Under the pieces are notes generated by a model that saw only the letters and a list, made by a program, of their open reading frames with translations, was not told the DNA's origin and ran no database searches. 64,000 bases of DNA. It comes from Mesostigma viride (Eukaryota; Streptophyta; Mesostigmatophyceae; Mesostigmatales; Mesostigmataceae). The stretch lies in assembly GCA_009746045.1 (NCBI GenBank), contig RPFO01000114.1, positions 1,447,104 to 1,511,103 of the forward strand, in the 5' to 3' direction. Positions within the stretch are counted from its first letter, which is position 1, and every line of letters begins with the position of its first letter. This document shows positions 1 to 10,636 of this stretch, one piece after another. Made by a program: the position numbers and the translations under genes.

Positions 1-1880
1 AGTGCAGAAGTCCGCTTTGGCCCTGCTGTACTTACAACTTATTACGCTGAGAACTTACCAAGTATTGGTTGATTCTAGGAAGACGTATCAACTTTCAGGC
101 AGGCGTCAGGTTGTTGTTGTTGATTCTGACACCGGACCTGGCGTCAGGCAATAGGCATCGAATTTCCGCCGGCTTGACGTCATTCTTGCAAGTTTCCGCC
201 ATTGCACCAACAACCAGCCTGAAGCCGGAGCACTGCAGTACAAAATGTTTAATCATCATTGAACTGCTCCTACTTGGAGACTATGCTAATATTATCGCTT
301 ACTAAGAGCTTCTACTAGGAGATGCTACAAAAAGTGCCACGTGTCGTACAACCAACGTAGCACGTAGCACACTCCCAAAATTGCCATTTTCGATCCGGCG
401 CAGCCTTTTGGCTGACAGAGCGCACTCGGCCATTTTTCACTTTGGCTGGCACCGGGCGGCGCGGTAGGCCAAACCAGGGAGTGCGCTCTTGTACGATTTT
501 AGGGGGGGATGTCCCCCCTCCTCTAACATAGCAAAATTCTACAGTAAAACTCCAAGAGCGGTTGCCTTGCAAAACCATAGGATTGATAGGAAAGTGTGTG
601 GGTGCTGCAGACGGGAAGTTTGCGATGAGTGGGACAGAAGGACACTATAAATAGGATCTATCGGATAGAAAGGAGACATAATAAAAATAATATAAAATAT
701 AGGAGACATAATAATAATACGTCGAAGCAAGGAGAAATTCTGTGCGTGGACGACGAACACTGTCACCAAGAACAGTACAGGCAGGTAAGGCAGTAAAGGC
801 ACAGACAGGCAAGCAACAGGCAGACAAGCAACAGGCAGGCAAACAACAGGCAGGCAAGGAGCAGGCAGGCAAGCAACAGGCAGGCAAGGTGCAGGCAGGC
901 AAGGTGCAGGCAGGCAAGGTGCAGGCAGGCAAGGTGCAGGCAGGCAAGCAGCAGGCAGGCAAGCAACAGCCAGTCAAGCAACAGGCAAGAGACACTGCCA
1001 GCAGCCACGCGCATTACTCCCTCATCCCAAGATATCGCTTCGCGATGCAACCCCTAATAAATATTCTGCTGTCTTTGATATATTTTTTTACATTATTCGC
1101 ATCCTGTTCTCATCATTACTGAATTCTGCTTTCTTCCTCTTATATAGATATCTTCTTATATCTATATTTATAACTATCATTATTTGTATATTATTATTAC
1201 TGTCGTCCTCATTGAAAATTCTTCTTTCTTATCATTATTATTATGATGATGATTTTTTTTTCGTTACTACTTTTATTACTATTCTGCTTTCCTATAGCTC
1301 AAACCGTGGCGTCATCCTCCCAGTGTCGCTATCACATCATTCTTCCGCCCCATGTCGCTACCCCATCGATCCTACCATCTTTATCACCTGGCCTTGCGGC
1401 GCACACATGCTATCAGATGTCACTGAGCTGTGCCAGTCGCCCAGCATGCCCGAGCGATCTATCCCTCTTTCCCAGAGGCTTTAACTGAAAACAGATAACC
1501 CAGAGAGTATTTATCCCCTCGGCCAATTTCTTGAAAACAACTGGATTTATCAAGCTCAACGACGTAAAAAGACTGCAAACGCACCTTCCCGTCACATAAC
1601 GCCATGCATACCTTGTGCCACGGGGCGACTACACAAGTACATCCCATACAGTATGTAGCCTCCACAATATACATTATAAGGAGTCAACCATATACTTTAC
1701 AACAATATCGTAGTACATGGTAAGGTGCCAACTACTGTAGATAGTTGGCAGTCCTGCGCGGGCAACCAGCACCCTGCAACCACTCGGTCAGCAAATAGAT
1801 ATGCTCACCGCGCACCCACCTCAAACAAATCCCCGCGAACCCCGATCGTGCAAGCTGGCACATCTGAGGAACTGCCTCCG
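1..1880. other. Gene-free left flank
   Basis: I see no supportable gene here. Open frames are short and of low complexity. The stretch holds a 15-bp minisatellite (781-985) and an AT-rich part (about 1,060-1,300). Confidence 0.5.
781..985. repeat. 15-bp minisatellite
   Basis: About 14 tandem copies of a unit close to CAGGCAGGCAAGGTG. Since 15 is a multiple of three, the array reads as a KQQAG/KVQAG repeat on the plus strand and a Cys/Leu-rich repeat on the minus strand. Neither has flanking sequence that looks coding. Confidence 0.9.
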
Positions 1881-1903
1881 CCGTCACCAGCCCCGCCGCT
1901 CAC

Positions 1904-3069
1904 ACAGGCATCAGAAGCACCTGCTGGGGGTGCCGCGGCCCCCGGTGTGCCCCAGCTCCACTTGCCCCTGGCCGCCGCCTCCCTTGCCTCCTGCGCCGCG
2001 ATGGCCTCCAGCCAAGACCGCTCAATCTCGTCGCGACGCTGAGGGGGGGGGGGGCACAACAGAGGGGGGGGGGGGGGGGGGGGGGGGGGTAGGGGAGCAT
2101 AAGAAGGATGAGAGCATAAGAAGGGGAGCATAAGAAGGATGAGAGCATAAGAAAAGGGGAGCATAAAAAGGATGAGTATCATGTGCCAGGGTTGTAGCTG
2201 GCAAGTACGCTAGACGGCTCGCTAAGCCGACCAGCATCCAAGTCCTTATTCTCAAGTTTTTCTTCGCTACAAACAGCTGTACCAGGGTACCTATTTCCTT
2301 GGTTTGACAGGAAAGGCATCGAGCAAACGAGCTCAAACGATGCCGCAGTAGATCCACCAGGGGCTGCAGGTACAGAAAAAAAGGAAAGCGTTAGTTAACC
2401 TACTGCCGCCAGTGGGTGCACGCCCATGAAACATCTTTTGGCGCTGTCGCTGCCGGAAATTGCCACCTTGCGTCGCGAGCGTGCTCTAAATTTTCGGGCA
2501 ATTGCATCGACAGCTCCGCCAACTGTGCCGCGCCTGAGTTCCCGCATCATCATCATGAAACTGCAGCAATTGCTCCCGCTAACGAGTGCTCAAAGTCAGT
2601 CCTGGTCACAAGTCACAGCAGCTCATTGTCTAGAATGCTTGGCCGCCTGCTGATGCTGCCGTATACCTGCAGGAAAGCACTTTCGAGCTTGACAGAATCC
2701 AGTGGACAGAAAGGGACGAAACTCCGGTTTCCTGGAATCACTTTGGAGGCCGCCCCTGAATAGAAAATGAAATCACGCATGAAGTTCGTCGAATTACAGT
2801 ATCAGGTCGCCAGCCAAACACAAAACCGCGAGGCCGCCACACATCGCTGTCGTACAAATACAACACCAGCACCACAAGCGTACCCTCAACCACGGAGTAA
2901 TACCACCTAATTTCAGGGAAGTCATGCGCATCCTTATCCGGCGATTCTTTGGTTCCCATCCTGGTCGGCAAATACGGAATGCTAGCCAGTAAGAGGATCA
3001 CTATATTGCAGGTGGCAGTTAGATAACCCGTTTGCACGCAGAGGATACTATTCAGGTCACAGGTGAGAC
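1904..3069 (-). CDS. Possible exons of an unrecognised membrane protein
   Basis: Unrecognised. Three minus-strand open segments look more protein-like than their surroundings. Segment one (about 2,798-3,069, after an AG at 3,070-3,071) encodes about 90 residues with two hydrophobic stretches, around TCNIVILLLASIPYL and SVVEGTLVVLVLYLY, followed by DVWRPRGF. Segment two (about 2,690-2,755) could follow an AG after a pyrimidine-rich run and reads VIPGNRSFVPF. Segment three (1,904-2,038) lies between a CTCAG acceptor and a GTGAGC donor and reads RRDEIERSWLEAIAAQEAR, a charged helical stretch. Phases between segments one and two do not join cleanly with the best splice sites, and I found no start or stop exon. 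It may be a real gene running leftward, a broken one, or chance. Confidence 0.3.
2042..2180. repeat. G homopolymer and ATAAGAAGG-type repeat
   Basis: Long G runs (2,042-2,089) interrupted by short spacers, then 3-4 irregular copies of a unit around GAGCATAAGAAGG. On the minus strand the G runs form a C/T tract in front of the possible exon at 1,904-2,038. Confidence 0.85.
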
Positions 3070-3986
3070 CTGAAGTTCCAGAGAACCGTCACGCTTATGC
3101 ATCAATTAGCTTCTTCTCTCTTTCCTTGCCCGATGATGGATATCGCCGCTGCAGCCGGTAATCCTTGCCTCTCATCGCCAAATATTGCTTCGGCCATAAT
3201 TCGCCACGCGCCCAGTCAGTTGTCACCGCTGCTGCTTCCTCGCGCATTGGCCAAGTCATGCCCAACCCAGTCACGTGAGGTCGCGCACTACTTACTGTTC
3301 ACTGTACAGTGACGTAGAGTCACCGCGGGAATCTGCTACGGTACCGCGGCGGAAACGCCGGGACCGCAAATTGTGGACTGATAAAGCTGCTACCTCGCCC
3401 TCGCTGCCCGCCGGACGCAACTAAAAGCTCGTTACAGTCTTACAGAGGAAACGCCCGAACCCTTGCCCGACTCGAGAGACGATTTTTCTTAGCGTTTTCT
3501 TAGCGACTACTAGCAAAATACTAGTGCGCTAAGTAAGCACTGAAATTAGCCAGCAGGTTACATCGCAGTTGTCGGGCGGGCCCGACAAGCCGCCGAGCCG
3601 GCTGCCCTGACCACTGTGCCTCATGATGATGACCGACAAGCTCAGACGGTGCTGGAACAGAACAGCCATGCAATGTCCAGACGTCTGCAACTAGCCGCAC
3701 ATCCTGCTCATTCAGGCAGCTTGGCGGCAATGATCATTGCCGCCAAGCTGTGAGTCTCTAAGTGGCAACAGAGAGCTCTTCCATGCCATGGTATACAATT
3801 GAACAATAGCGCCCCTGATGATCCTACTAACTACCGACTGAGGAGTGTGCATTAATTCAAAGCGCCACACTCAATCTGTTTGCATGCACTACATGATCCT
3901 TAACCGCCTCCGTTAGTCTACTATCAACCGTCACATGATTGGGGAGAGCTAAATGGGCTTTCTACGGATGATGCATATACTAATGC
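3070..3986. other. Gene-free stretch
   Basis: No supportable gene. It contains a 34-bp perfect palindrome (3,717-3,750). A 20-bp direct repeat beginning CTAAATGGGCTTTC starts near 3,949 and recurs near 3,986, just before the LINE 3' end. Confidence 0.5.
3717..3750. repeat. 34-bp perfect palindrome
   Basis: CAGCTTGGCGGCAATGA is followed directly by its exact reverse complement, with TGATCA at the centre and no loop. The flanks do not extend the symmetry. It could be a foldback or cruciform site, or an inversion junction. No element was recognised around it. Confidence 0.9.
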
Positions 3987-4366
3987 TAAATGGGCTTTCT
4001 ACGGATTTAGCTTAGCATTGCCAATGCAGAGAGCTACTCTCTGCTGAGACGCCATGCCCTAGCCATTGTTTAGCCATTCATGATGATCTTCCCCCCTATG
4101 AAGTGAGTGATCTTCCCCCCCCTATGCCCATGTCCGCACCTTAGCTGCAGGAATACATAACGTGGTGAACGTGCACTTTGTGCACCCAGAGCAGGTGTAG
4201 TTTACACCCTACCCTTGTAGGAAGTAGCCCAGAATGTATATTAAAAGCCATATGCCCGTTCTCAGGGATATGTGCTACATGTACTCCCAACGGAGATATG
4301 TTCCAATTTAATTTAATTTAATTTAGTTTAATTTAATTTAAGTTAAGTTAAGTTAAATGGGCTTTC
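3987..4366 (+). mobile_element. LINE 3' end with (TTTAA)n tail, 5'-truncated
   Basis: About 355 bp (4,000-4,353) align by eye with the 3' untranslated region of the ORF1-only element at 40,790-41,069. Shared blocks include CTCTCTGCTGAGACGCCATG, ATGTGCTACAT and ACTCCCAACGGAG. It ends in (TTTAA)n/(TTAAG)n. The 13-bp sequence TAAATGGGCTTTC flanks it at 3,987-3,999 and 4,354-4,366 and looks like a target-site duplication. This is a truncated non-LTR insertion. Confidence 0.7.
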
Positions 4367-4519
4367 GGCTGGGGCGCAATACCAACATGGCCATCTTTGC
4401 ATTTCTGGCCTGCGCTGGTTGTCTCCTTGATCTTTGCAGCGCGGCGCCTCATCGAGGACAGAGGACATTGCACGCAAGCGGCCCAATGAGTATCCGGCCA
4501 TCTTATGATTGTGCGCCAT

Positions 4520-4660
4520 CTTGATCCTCGTCGACTTCATTCAAGGCCTTTGATTCTGTGCGCCGGGACGCTCTGTGGACTATTCTCACCCACTTCTAGC
4601 TTTAGTGCACCCACAGTTTATCAAGGAGTGTGCCAGACTCTTGACTGTGAGTAGTTTTGA
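4520..4660 (+). mobile_element. LINE reverse-transcriptase fragment
   Basis: A short plus-strand segment reads FKAFDSVRRDALWTIL in one frame, preceded by VDF in another. This corresponds to reverse-transcriptase motif A of non-LTR elements. It is frameshifted and has no flanking domain, so it is a relic. Confidence 0.55.
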
Positions 4661-5328
4661 TAGCAGCTGTGGCTTGCCTGCCCATGAGGGAAATACTGGT
4701 ATCTCTGCCCCCTTCCCGGGGTGCAACATACAAAGACAGAAAGCACAACACGTGCTCGATCCGCATTCCCCCACAGGTTCGCGCGTAAACAACATCATTC
4801 TCATCGCGACGCTTGCCTGAGATGCCCGAAGCTCTGGCCAAGGACTGCTTGGCAGTCGAGGCGCACCCGGTCGGCTCTATGAATTAGCCCCAAGACCAAG
4901 GCCATGGCCGTCGGTCTGGCAAAAGCCCGCCCCGAGCTCCATCCCCGGAACCAAATACCGTGGTTGAATACCTGTGTACTAACAATGGTGCCCCCGCCAC
5001 TTGGGGTTTGTTGCCTGCAAAGCCTGCTAATGATCACATGCAAACCGAAAGTCTGGCTTGAAATGACAATCAGAGATTGGATACCATGCCCGTGGCGCCA
5101 AGTGCGTAATCCAGACAGCTTACACAACCGCTTATTGCTAGGAAGGTGACTCGGCCATGACAATTGGGTGACCGAGGACTGCCGGGTATGCCATCTGCAT
5201 GGACACCATGGACTGAGTTGTCCATACAGAAACGATCAGAGTGCGACAGTAATGTGCTCATGAGGCCAACTATTTTTCACAAGCCATCATCCCATTTCTC
5301 ATCAGCACGTGGCTCAAAACTAGGCCTG
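4661..5328. other. Gene-free 3' flank of glycerol kinase
   Basis: No supportable gene. This is the downstream flank of the glycerol kinase gene (stop at 5,329 on the minus strand). I did not see a convincing polyadenylation signal. Confidence 0.45.
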
Positions 5329-8300
5329 TCACGCCCAGCCGTAGGATTGCCGCACGGCGGCGCACCAGCGTGCGTAATGGGCCTCCCTCTTCTCTTTATC
5401 GTCCCGGGGCCGGAACACCGTGCCCTGCGCATCGGGGTTACCCGCGGCGCTCAGCGCAGCCGCTTCGTCTAGAATACCCACGCCGAGCGCCGCAGCCAAC
5501 GCAGCGCCTCTAGCGGTCGTCTCCACATCGGCAGGTCGTACCACGTCCACGCCTCTGCATGCATCAATAAACAAATAATGGAAAACACATAGAAACATCA
5601 TATAGATTATTGTTCTTCGTTAACCGGCCGGCCTAATCACGTCTGCGCCTCTGCAGGCATGAATGGACAACAAAAAGTTTATAAAGAAGACATAAAAACA
5701 AAGACTTGGCTACTCGTTGATTGGCCAGCCTCATCGCGCCTGCGCCAACGGAGATGGGAACAGACAACAAAAGAAAACATATGGTAATATATGCACCTTA
5801 CTCTTCACCAACCGGCTGAGGACTTATGCTCACGTGATGCAGTCCACGTGTAAATTAATTAATTAAGGAACCGGCTGGCCTGATGGTAGTGACAGGATTC
5901 CATGCCTTGTGATAGCAGCAAAGGATGACAATATCACAGAAACAGATGATCTGACTAGGTGTTCAATGAAAAACCAGGCAAAGGAAGGAGATGTCCCCCA
6001 CAGCAGCAACAACATGGGCTTATGCTGGCAACCCAGGCAACTCAGGGAGAGACCTGTATCTTGATCAGGAAGTGAGATAGACGGCCGTTCGATCCATGAC
6101 TAGCCAGCAAGCCGATAAGCAACCCTGGCTGGCCCCGGTGAATGACACGAAGCCAGCCTCCGATGCGAGGTCATCCCCACCACTCACAATATGTCGGCCT
6201 GCAGCTGCATGAGTAGCGAGTTGCTGCTGGCGCCCCCGTCCGCGCGCAGCATCTGGAAGGGCACTGTGGACGCATGCTCGTCCTTCTCCATCGCCTCAAT
6301 CACGTCGCGCGTCTGTGTGTGTGCATGTGTGTGTGTCAGTGCGTGGGCAGGTGGGTGGGTGGGTGGGTGGGTGGGTGGGTGGGTGGGTGGGGGTGGGTGG
6401 GTGGGTGGGTGGGTGGGTGGGTGGGTGGTGGGTGGGTGGGTGGGTGGGTGGGTGGGTGGGTGGGTGGGTGGGTGGGTGGGTGGGTGGGTGGGTGGGTGGG
6501 TGGGTGGGCGGGCGGGCGGGCGGGCAGGCAGGCAGGGGGTGGGTGGGTGGGTGGGTGGGTGGGTGGGCGGGCAGGCAGGCAGGCAGGCAGGCAGGCAGGT
6601 GGGTGGGTGGGTGGGTGGGTGGGTGGGTGGGTGGGTGGGTGGGTGGGTGGGTGGGTGGGTGGGTGGGTGGGTGTTGGTGTGTGGGTGTGTCAGTGTGTGG
6701 GTGTGTCAGCATTAACGAAGGTGGTGCCAGCATATGACCGCCCTTCTCCATGGCCTCCATCACCACGCGCATTTGGGGGGGCTGGGGGCTAGTGTTCGAG
6801 ATGAGGAGCGGAAAGGAAACGCAACATGGTCATGCCTGAACATGGTTTTCCTGGATCAGGCATCTCCATGTGGTTCCTTCATTCGGCAAACACTAGGGAA
6901 TGGGCAGCGTATGACCGTCTGCTCAGGAGCGATCCATACACGCGTCTGGGAGCGGTTGTCGGTCTTAAGCAACGAGAGGGGAAGGGACAGACAAGGAAGA
7001 TAGTACTACTCAGCATAGCATCCTTCGCTCAGCAGCGATCACATCACGCGACCAGTGGAGGGGCCATGAGAGGAGAAGAGCTGTTTTAAATATGCAACGG
7101 CAACCACGAGAAGAGTAGAGGGCAAAAAGGTTAGCTTCGAAAAAAAGGCAACCGTTGAAATTCACGAGGCCGATACCTCGCAGCGACCATTCGGGAACCT
7201 GACAGATCTTCTCCGAAACACGATCGGACGGCCAGCGATGTGCAAGGGAGGGGAGGGGACGGAGAAGGCACGTTTGCAACGCCAGCTCGCTAGGCATGGG
7301 CAACAATTGCTGCTTGTGCGTTGCCAGCCATTATGCTGGAGGGTGCCCCGACTAGGCATCCCTTTTTGAGATTTTCCCCGCCCACCAAAACGGCATGTTG
7401 ATAAATAGATACTACTACATTTATGCTAACCGAGATCACCATTGACACCCATTACGCAGCCTCATTGTAACCCGCATGACGGCTTCGCAAGGCTACCCCC
7501 TTCTAATGCCAGTTAACCAACCCTTTCTCTTGCGTGACGGCTTTGCATGGCTACCCCCTCCTGATGCCAGTTAACCAACCTTTCTCTTGCGAGGGGTTGC
7601 CTTGCGAAGCCGAAGGGCTGGATTGGATTGTGACAATGTTGCATCGCCCACCTGGTAACAGATGGCCTCGAGCACCGCTCGCGCGATGTGCGCCTTCTGG
7701 CTATATGCCGACAGACCCACAATCGTCCCCCGCGCGTCCTCCCGCCAGTGCGGCGCAAACAGCCCTTGGAACGCCGGCACAAAGTAGACGCCGCCGGTGT
7801 CGGCCACGGTGGCGGCGAGCGGCTCGATGTCGCCCATGGAGGAGATCAGGCCCAGGTTGTCCCGCAGCCACTGGTGCGGTGCCAGGTGGCAACAGGGGGG
7901 GCAGCATTGCACAGGCAGTACACGGGAATGAATTTAGCCCGACAACAGGCTGTGCTTTGCCAGCGCGCAAACGGCATCCCCTGCGCGCCTGATGCTTCCC
8001 ATCCCCCCCACCTGGGCCCACAGGCCACATCCAGATCACCGGCGTGGTATGAACATGCACCCACCACCGGCATGGCACTACATACTCTGATCAGACACTT
8101 CGCAAAGGTGAAAACCTTTGCGTTCAGTGCCGGGCCACGGAAAACGCGGAAAAACGCGATCTGCAAATGAATCCGACCGGAATCGAACTGGGGACCTCTC
8201 GCACCAATTTTGCTGACTATAGGAAGGACGTCATACATTTATTGAGAAATTTCCAGTATAAAAAGCGCTATATACAAGCACCACACCGAGCTCTGCCACG

Positions 8301-10636
8301 AGCATTATTGGAACGGCACCGCGAGCTTGTTTAGAACGCAAACCCCAGCCACCACAGCAAAAACTACCTCGCAACATCAACCATATGAACATGCCTGCAG
8401 GCTACCCCAGGCCTGCCCGGCAAAAGCTGGTCTTTCACAGGTGCTGCGGACGCAGACACATGGCTAGTGATGTACTGATGGCGGAGCTGGTGATCCACAG
8501 GTGCTGCGGACGCAGACACATAGCTCTGTAGCCATGCATAAAGGTAGTGACAACGGTGCACTGCCGCACCTGCACGGTGGCTGCCCGGCGTGGCAAGGTA
8601 GAGCGAGCTGCAAGCGCTACCGACGTCTCCGTACTTGGCAGTAGCAGTGTGCTTTACTGCGATAGCAAGAGCACAACCCCCACTGTGCTACACCCCCACC
8701 TGCGCGGCGGCGCCATGTATAGCGAAACACAATTCTTATCTGCGCGGCGGAAGTAAATATATCTAACGCCAACCCTCGCTCACCTGCACGGCGGCGCCTG
8801 CCATGGCGACGGACCCCTCCAGCGCGTAGTGCACTTGGGCGTTTGCGCCCAGCCGGAAGCACACGGTGGTGAGCAGCCCCGCATTTGAGGTGATGGGGGT
8901 GGCCCCCGTGTTCAGCAGCAGGAAGCAGCCAGTGCCGTACGTGTTCTTGGCCTGGGGCGGAGGGAGGGGCGAGGGGGGAGGGGGGGGGGGGGGGGAGAGA
9001 GGGCAGGGGGGTTGGGTCTGGAAAGGAGGGAACGCGGAGGATGTGTCTTAAGTGGCTTTGCATGGAAGGGGATGAATGGCTGCACAGTGGAGCAGCCCCT
9101 TTGCTGTTTGTGGACCGGTGAGCGAGGGATAAGTTACCTGTGTTGCACCAGACATATACTACTCATCTAGGGCAGGACATACTACTCATCTAGGACAGGA
9201 CATACTACTCATCTAGGGCAGGACATACTACTCATCTAGGGCAGGACATACTACTCATCTAGGACAGGACATACTACTCATCTAGGGCAGGACATACTAC
9301 TCATCTAGGGCAGGACATACTACTCATCTAGGGCAGGACATACTACTCATCTAGGGCAGGGCATACTACTCATCTAGGACAGGGCATAATACTTCCATAG
9401 CAATGGCTAGCCTGACGGATACACCATCCGCACTCGGTGCACCATGGGCATCACCTACCATCTCCCTGCATGATTACGTTTTTTGGCTGGATTCTAACTA
9501 CTTAGCATGAGATAATACTAAGCATGAGGTAATACTAAGCATGAGGTAAATGCGCACATGGCGACACAAGGTAACGCACACATGGCGGCACGAGACGGAT
9601 TATGATTACCAAGGGAGCAGCCCAGCCATGCTGGTGAATGGCAAAACTACACTGATCCCATTGTACCCACCTCGGCCCGTGAATTATCGCACCCACCTGC
9701 CCCGGCGTGCACCCCTGGCCCAGCATGGCGGCGTGCTGGTCTCCCAGGGAACCCGCGATGGGCACGCCCTGTAGGGGACCCTCCGCCACGCGTCCCAGCG
9801 CCTCGCCCTCGGCGTTGCTGACAATGGCCGGCGCGAGGGCTGTCAGCGGGATGCCCAGCTCGTCAGCAACCGCAGGGTCCCACCTGCAAGTGGCCAGGTT
9901 CATGAGCATGGTGCGCGAGGCGTTGGTCACATCCGTCACAAACGTGCAGCCACCTGTCAGCTTCCAGATGAGCCAGCTGTCCACGGTGCCGAACGCGGCG
10001 GACCCGCGCGCGACCGCGTCAGCCACCGCAGGTACGTTGTCCAGCAGCCACTTGATCTTCACCGCGCTGAAGTAGGTGCTGACAGGCAGGCCGGTGGCGG
10101 GGCGGAAGTGGTTGCGGCCGCCCTTGTCAGCGTACTTGGTCTCCAGCTTCTTGCAGATGTCACTCGTCCGTACGTCCAGCCACACGATGGCGTTGTGCAG
10201 CGGCGCGCCGCTGGCCTTGTCCCACACGACGGTCGTCTCGCGCTGGTTGGCGATGCCGATTGCGCGCACCTGGGAGCCCTGCACGCCGGCTTTGGACAAG
10301 GTCTCCGTGATGCACGTCTGCGTGTTCGCCGCGATCTCGAGGGGATCGTGCTCCACCCATCTGGGCGATTGCCAAAGGATGGACGACCGTGCAGTGCGGA
10401 CAGCTTGCTGATTTAACTCACATCAGCAATGAAACAAAAACTAGAGGACATTAAACTCACATTTTGTCAAAACATTGCGTTCAGCAGAACGTGCAGGCTC
10501 CTTACCCAGGGCGCGGCAGAATTTGCTTGTGCTCCATCTGGTGGGAGGCGACAACGCGGAACTTGAGGTCGTACAAGAGGAACCGTGTGCTCGTGGTTCC
10601 CTGGTCAATGGAACCGATGTAGCCCGCGTCAGCCAT
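5329..10636 (-). CDS. GK: Glycerol kinase (FGGY family), six exons
   Basis: Phosphorylates glycerol to glycerol-3-phosphate with ATP. Exons on the minus strand are 10,506-10,636, 9,697-10,360, 8,784-8,951, 7,652-7,870, 6,188-6,312 and 5,329-5,554. All have GT-AG introns with matching phases, giving 510 residues, the usual family length. The start [18 protein letters not shown] holds the N-terminal phosphate-binding motif. Then come [66 protein letters not shown] (FGGY signature), [20 protein letters not shown] and [15 protein letters not shown]. No catalytic segment seems missing. The ATG has a good context (AAAGATGGC) and is preceded by a T-rich AG that might end a 5' leader intron. Introns 2-5 carry minisatellites and partial copies of exon edges. 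The gene is divergent from the BNR gene. Family assignment is certain; cell location cannot be told. Confidence 0.95.
5543..5790. repeat. Degenerate copies of GK exon 6 acceptor region
   Basis: The last-exon acceptor region (5,543-5,580) recurs at 5,637-5,675 with the same GCCTCTGCA core, and more weakly near 5,735-5,790. The period is about 93 bp and the copies lie within the last intron. Confidence 0.55.
5810..5876 (+). mobile_element. 51-bp LINE 3'-end insertion with target duplication
   Basis: AACCGGCT occurs at 5,810-5,817 and again at 5,869-5,876. The 51 bp between them (GAGGACTTAT, then CACGTGATGCAGTCCACGTG, then a TTAA-type tail) match the LINE 3' terminus seen at 38,470-38,525 and 41,090-41,150. 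It is an extremely 5'-truncated insertion in GK intron 5. Confidence 0.6.
6341..6672. repeat. (GGGT)n/(GGGC)n array, G-quadruplex prone
   Basis: Nearly uninterrupted GGTG/GGGT tetranucleotide repeats with GGGC and GGCA patches at 6,507-6,600. The plus strand is G-rich, so the GK pre-mRNA reads C-rich. Long frames on both strands (VGGW and PTHP repeats) are by-products of the repeat. It lies just upstream of GK exon 5 in intron 4. Confidence 0.95.
6741..6770 (-). other. Partial copy of GK exon 5 start
   Basis: On the minus strand this reads [10 protein letters not shown], against [11 protein letters not shown] in real exon 5 (6,281-6,312). The nucleotide match runs about 30 bp with four or five differences. 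The copy and the exon lie on either side of the GGGT array, so the array sits between duplicated exon edges. Confidence 0.65.
7470..7612. repeat. 58-bp tandem repeat, about 2.3 copies
   Basis: Two near-identical copies and a partial third, each with GATGCCAGTTAACCAACC and CTTTCTCTTGCG, in GK intron 4. Confidence 0.8.
8101..8235 (-). other. tRNA-like (possible SINE) fragment
   Basis: The minus strand reads GAGAGGTCCCCAGTTCGATT then CCGGTCGGA, resembling a tRNA T-arm and Pol III B box. An A-box-like TAGTCAGC...TTGG lies about 30 bases earlier. No anticodon arm fits between them, so it is not a working tRNA. An 8-bp-stem hairpin (8,101-8,122) lies on its 3' side. It is in GK intron 3. Confidence 0.3.
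8436..8521. repeat. 60-bp direct repeat, two copies
   Basis: A 26-bp core beginning CACAGGTGCTGCGGACGCAG is identical at 8,436-8,461 and 8,496-8,521. Confidence 0.85.
8562..8815. repeat. Copies of GK exon 3 donor edge
   Basis: The exon 3 end with its donor (plus-strand CACCTGCACGGCGGCGCC near 8,781) has look-alikes at about 8,566 (CACCTGCACGGTGGCTGCC), 8,698 (CACCTGCGCGGCGGCGCCAT) and 8,743 (TCTGCGCGGCGGAAG), all in intron 3. Confidence 0.6.
9150..9392. repeat. 23-bp minisatellite, about 10 copies
   Basis: The unit contains GGACATACTACTCATCTAGG. Copies are nearly identical, with a G/A variant (AGGGCAGG or AGGACAGG). It lies in GK intron 2. Confidence 0.95.

Noticed and set aside
742-1122. 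126-codon KQQAG-repeat protein
   Set aside because: Driven by the 15-bp minisatellite, with no non-repeat domain or splice support.
2416-2763. 115-codon plus-strand frame
   Set aside because: No recognisable motif and no flanking exons; composition like random open sequence.
6191-6792. Proteins rich in VGGW or PTHP
   Set aside because: All frames through a GGGT repeat; only 6,188-6,312 on the minus strand is a real exon.
8101-8235. A functional tRNA gene
   Set aside because: A and B box-like words are present but there is no anticodon arm.
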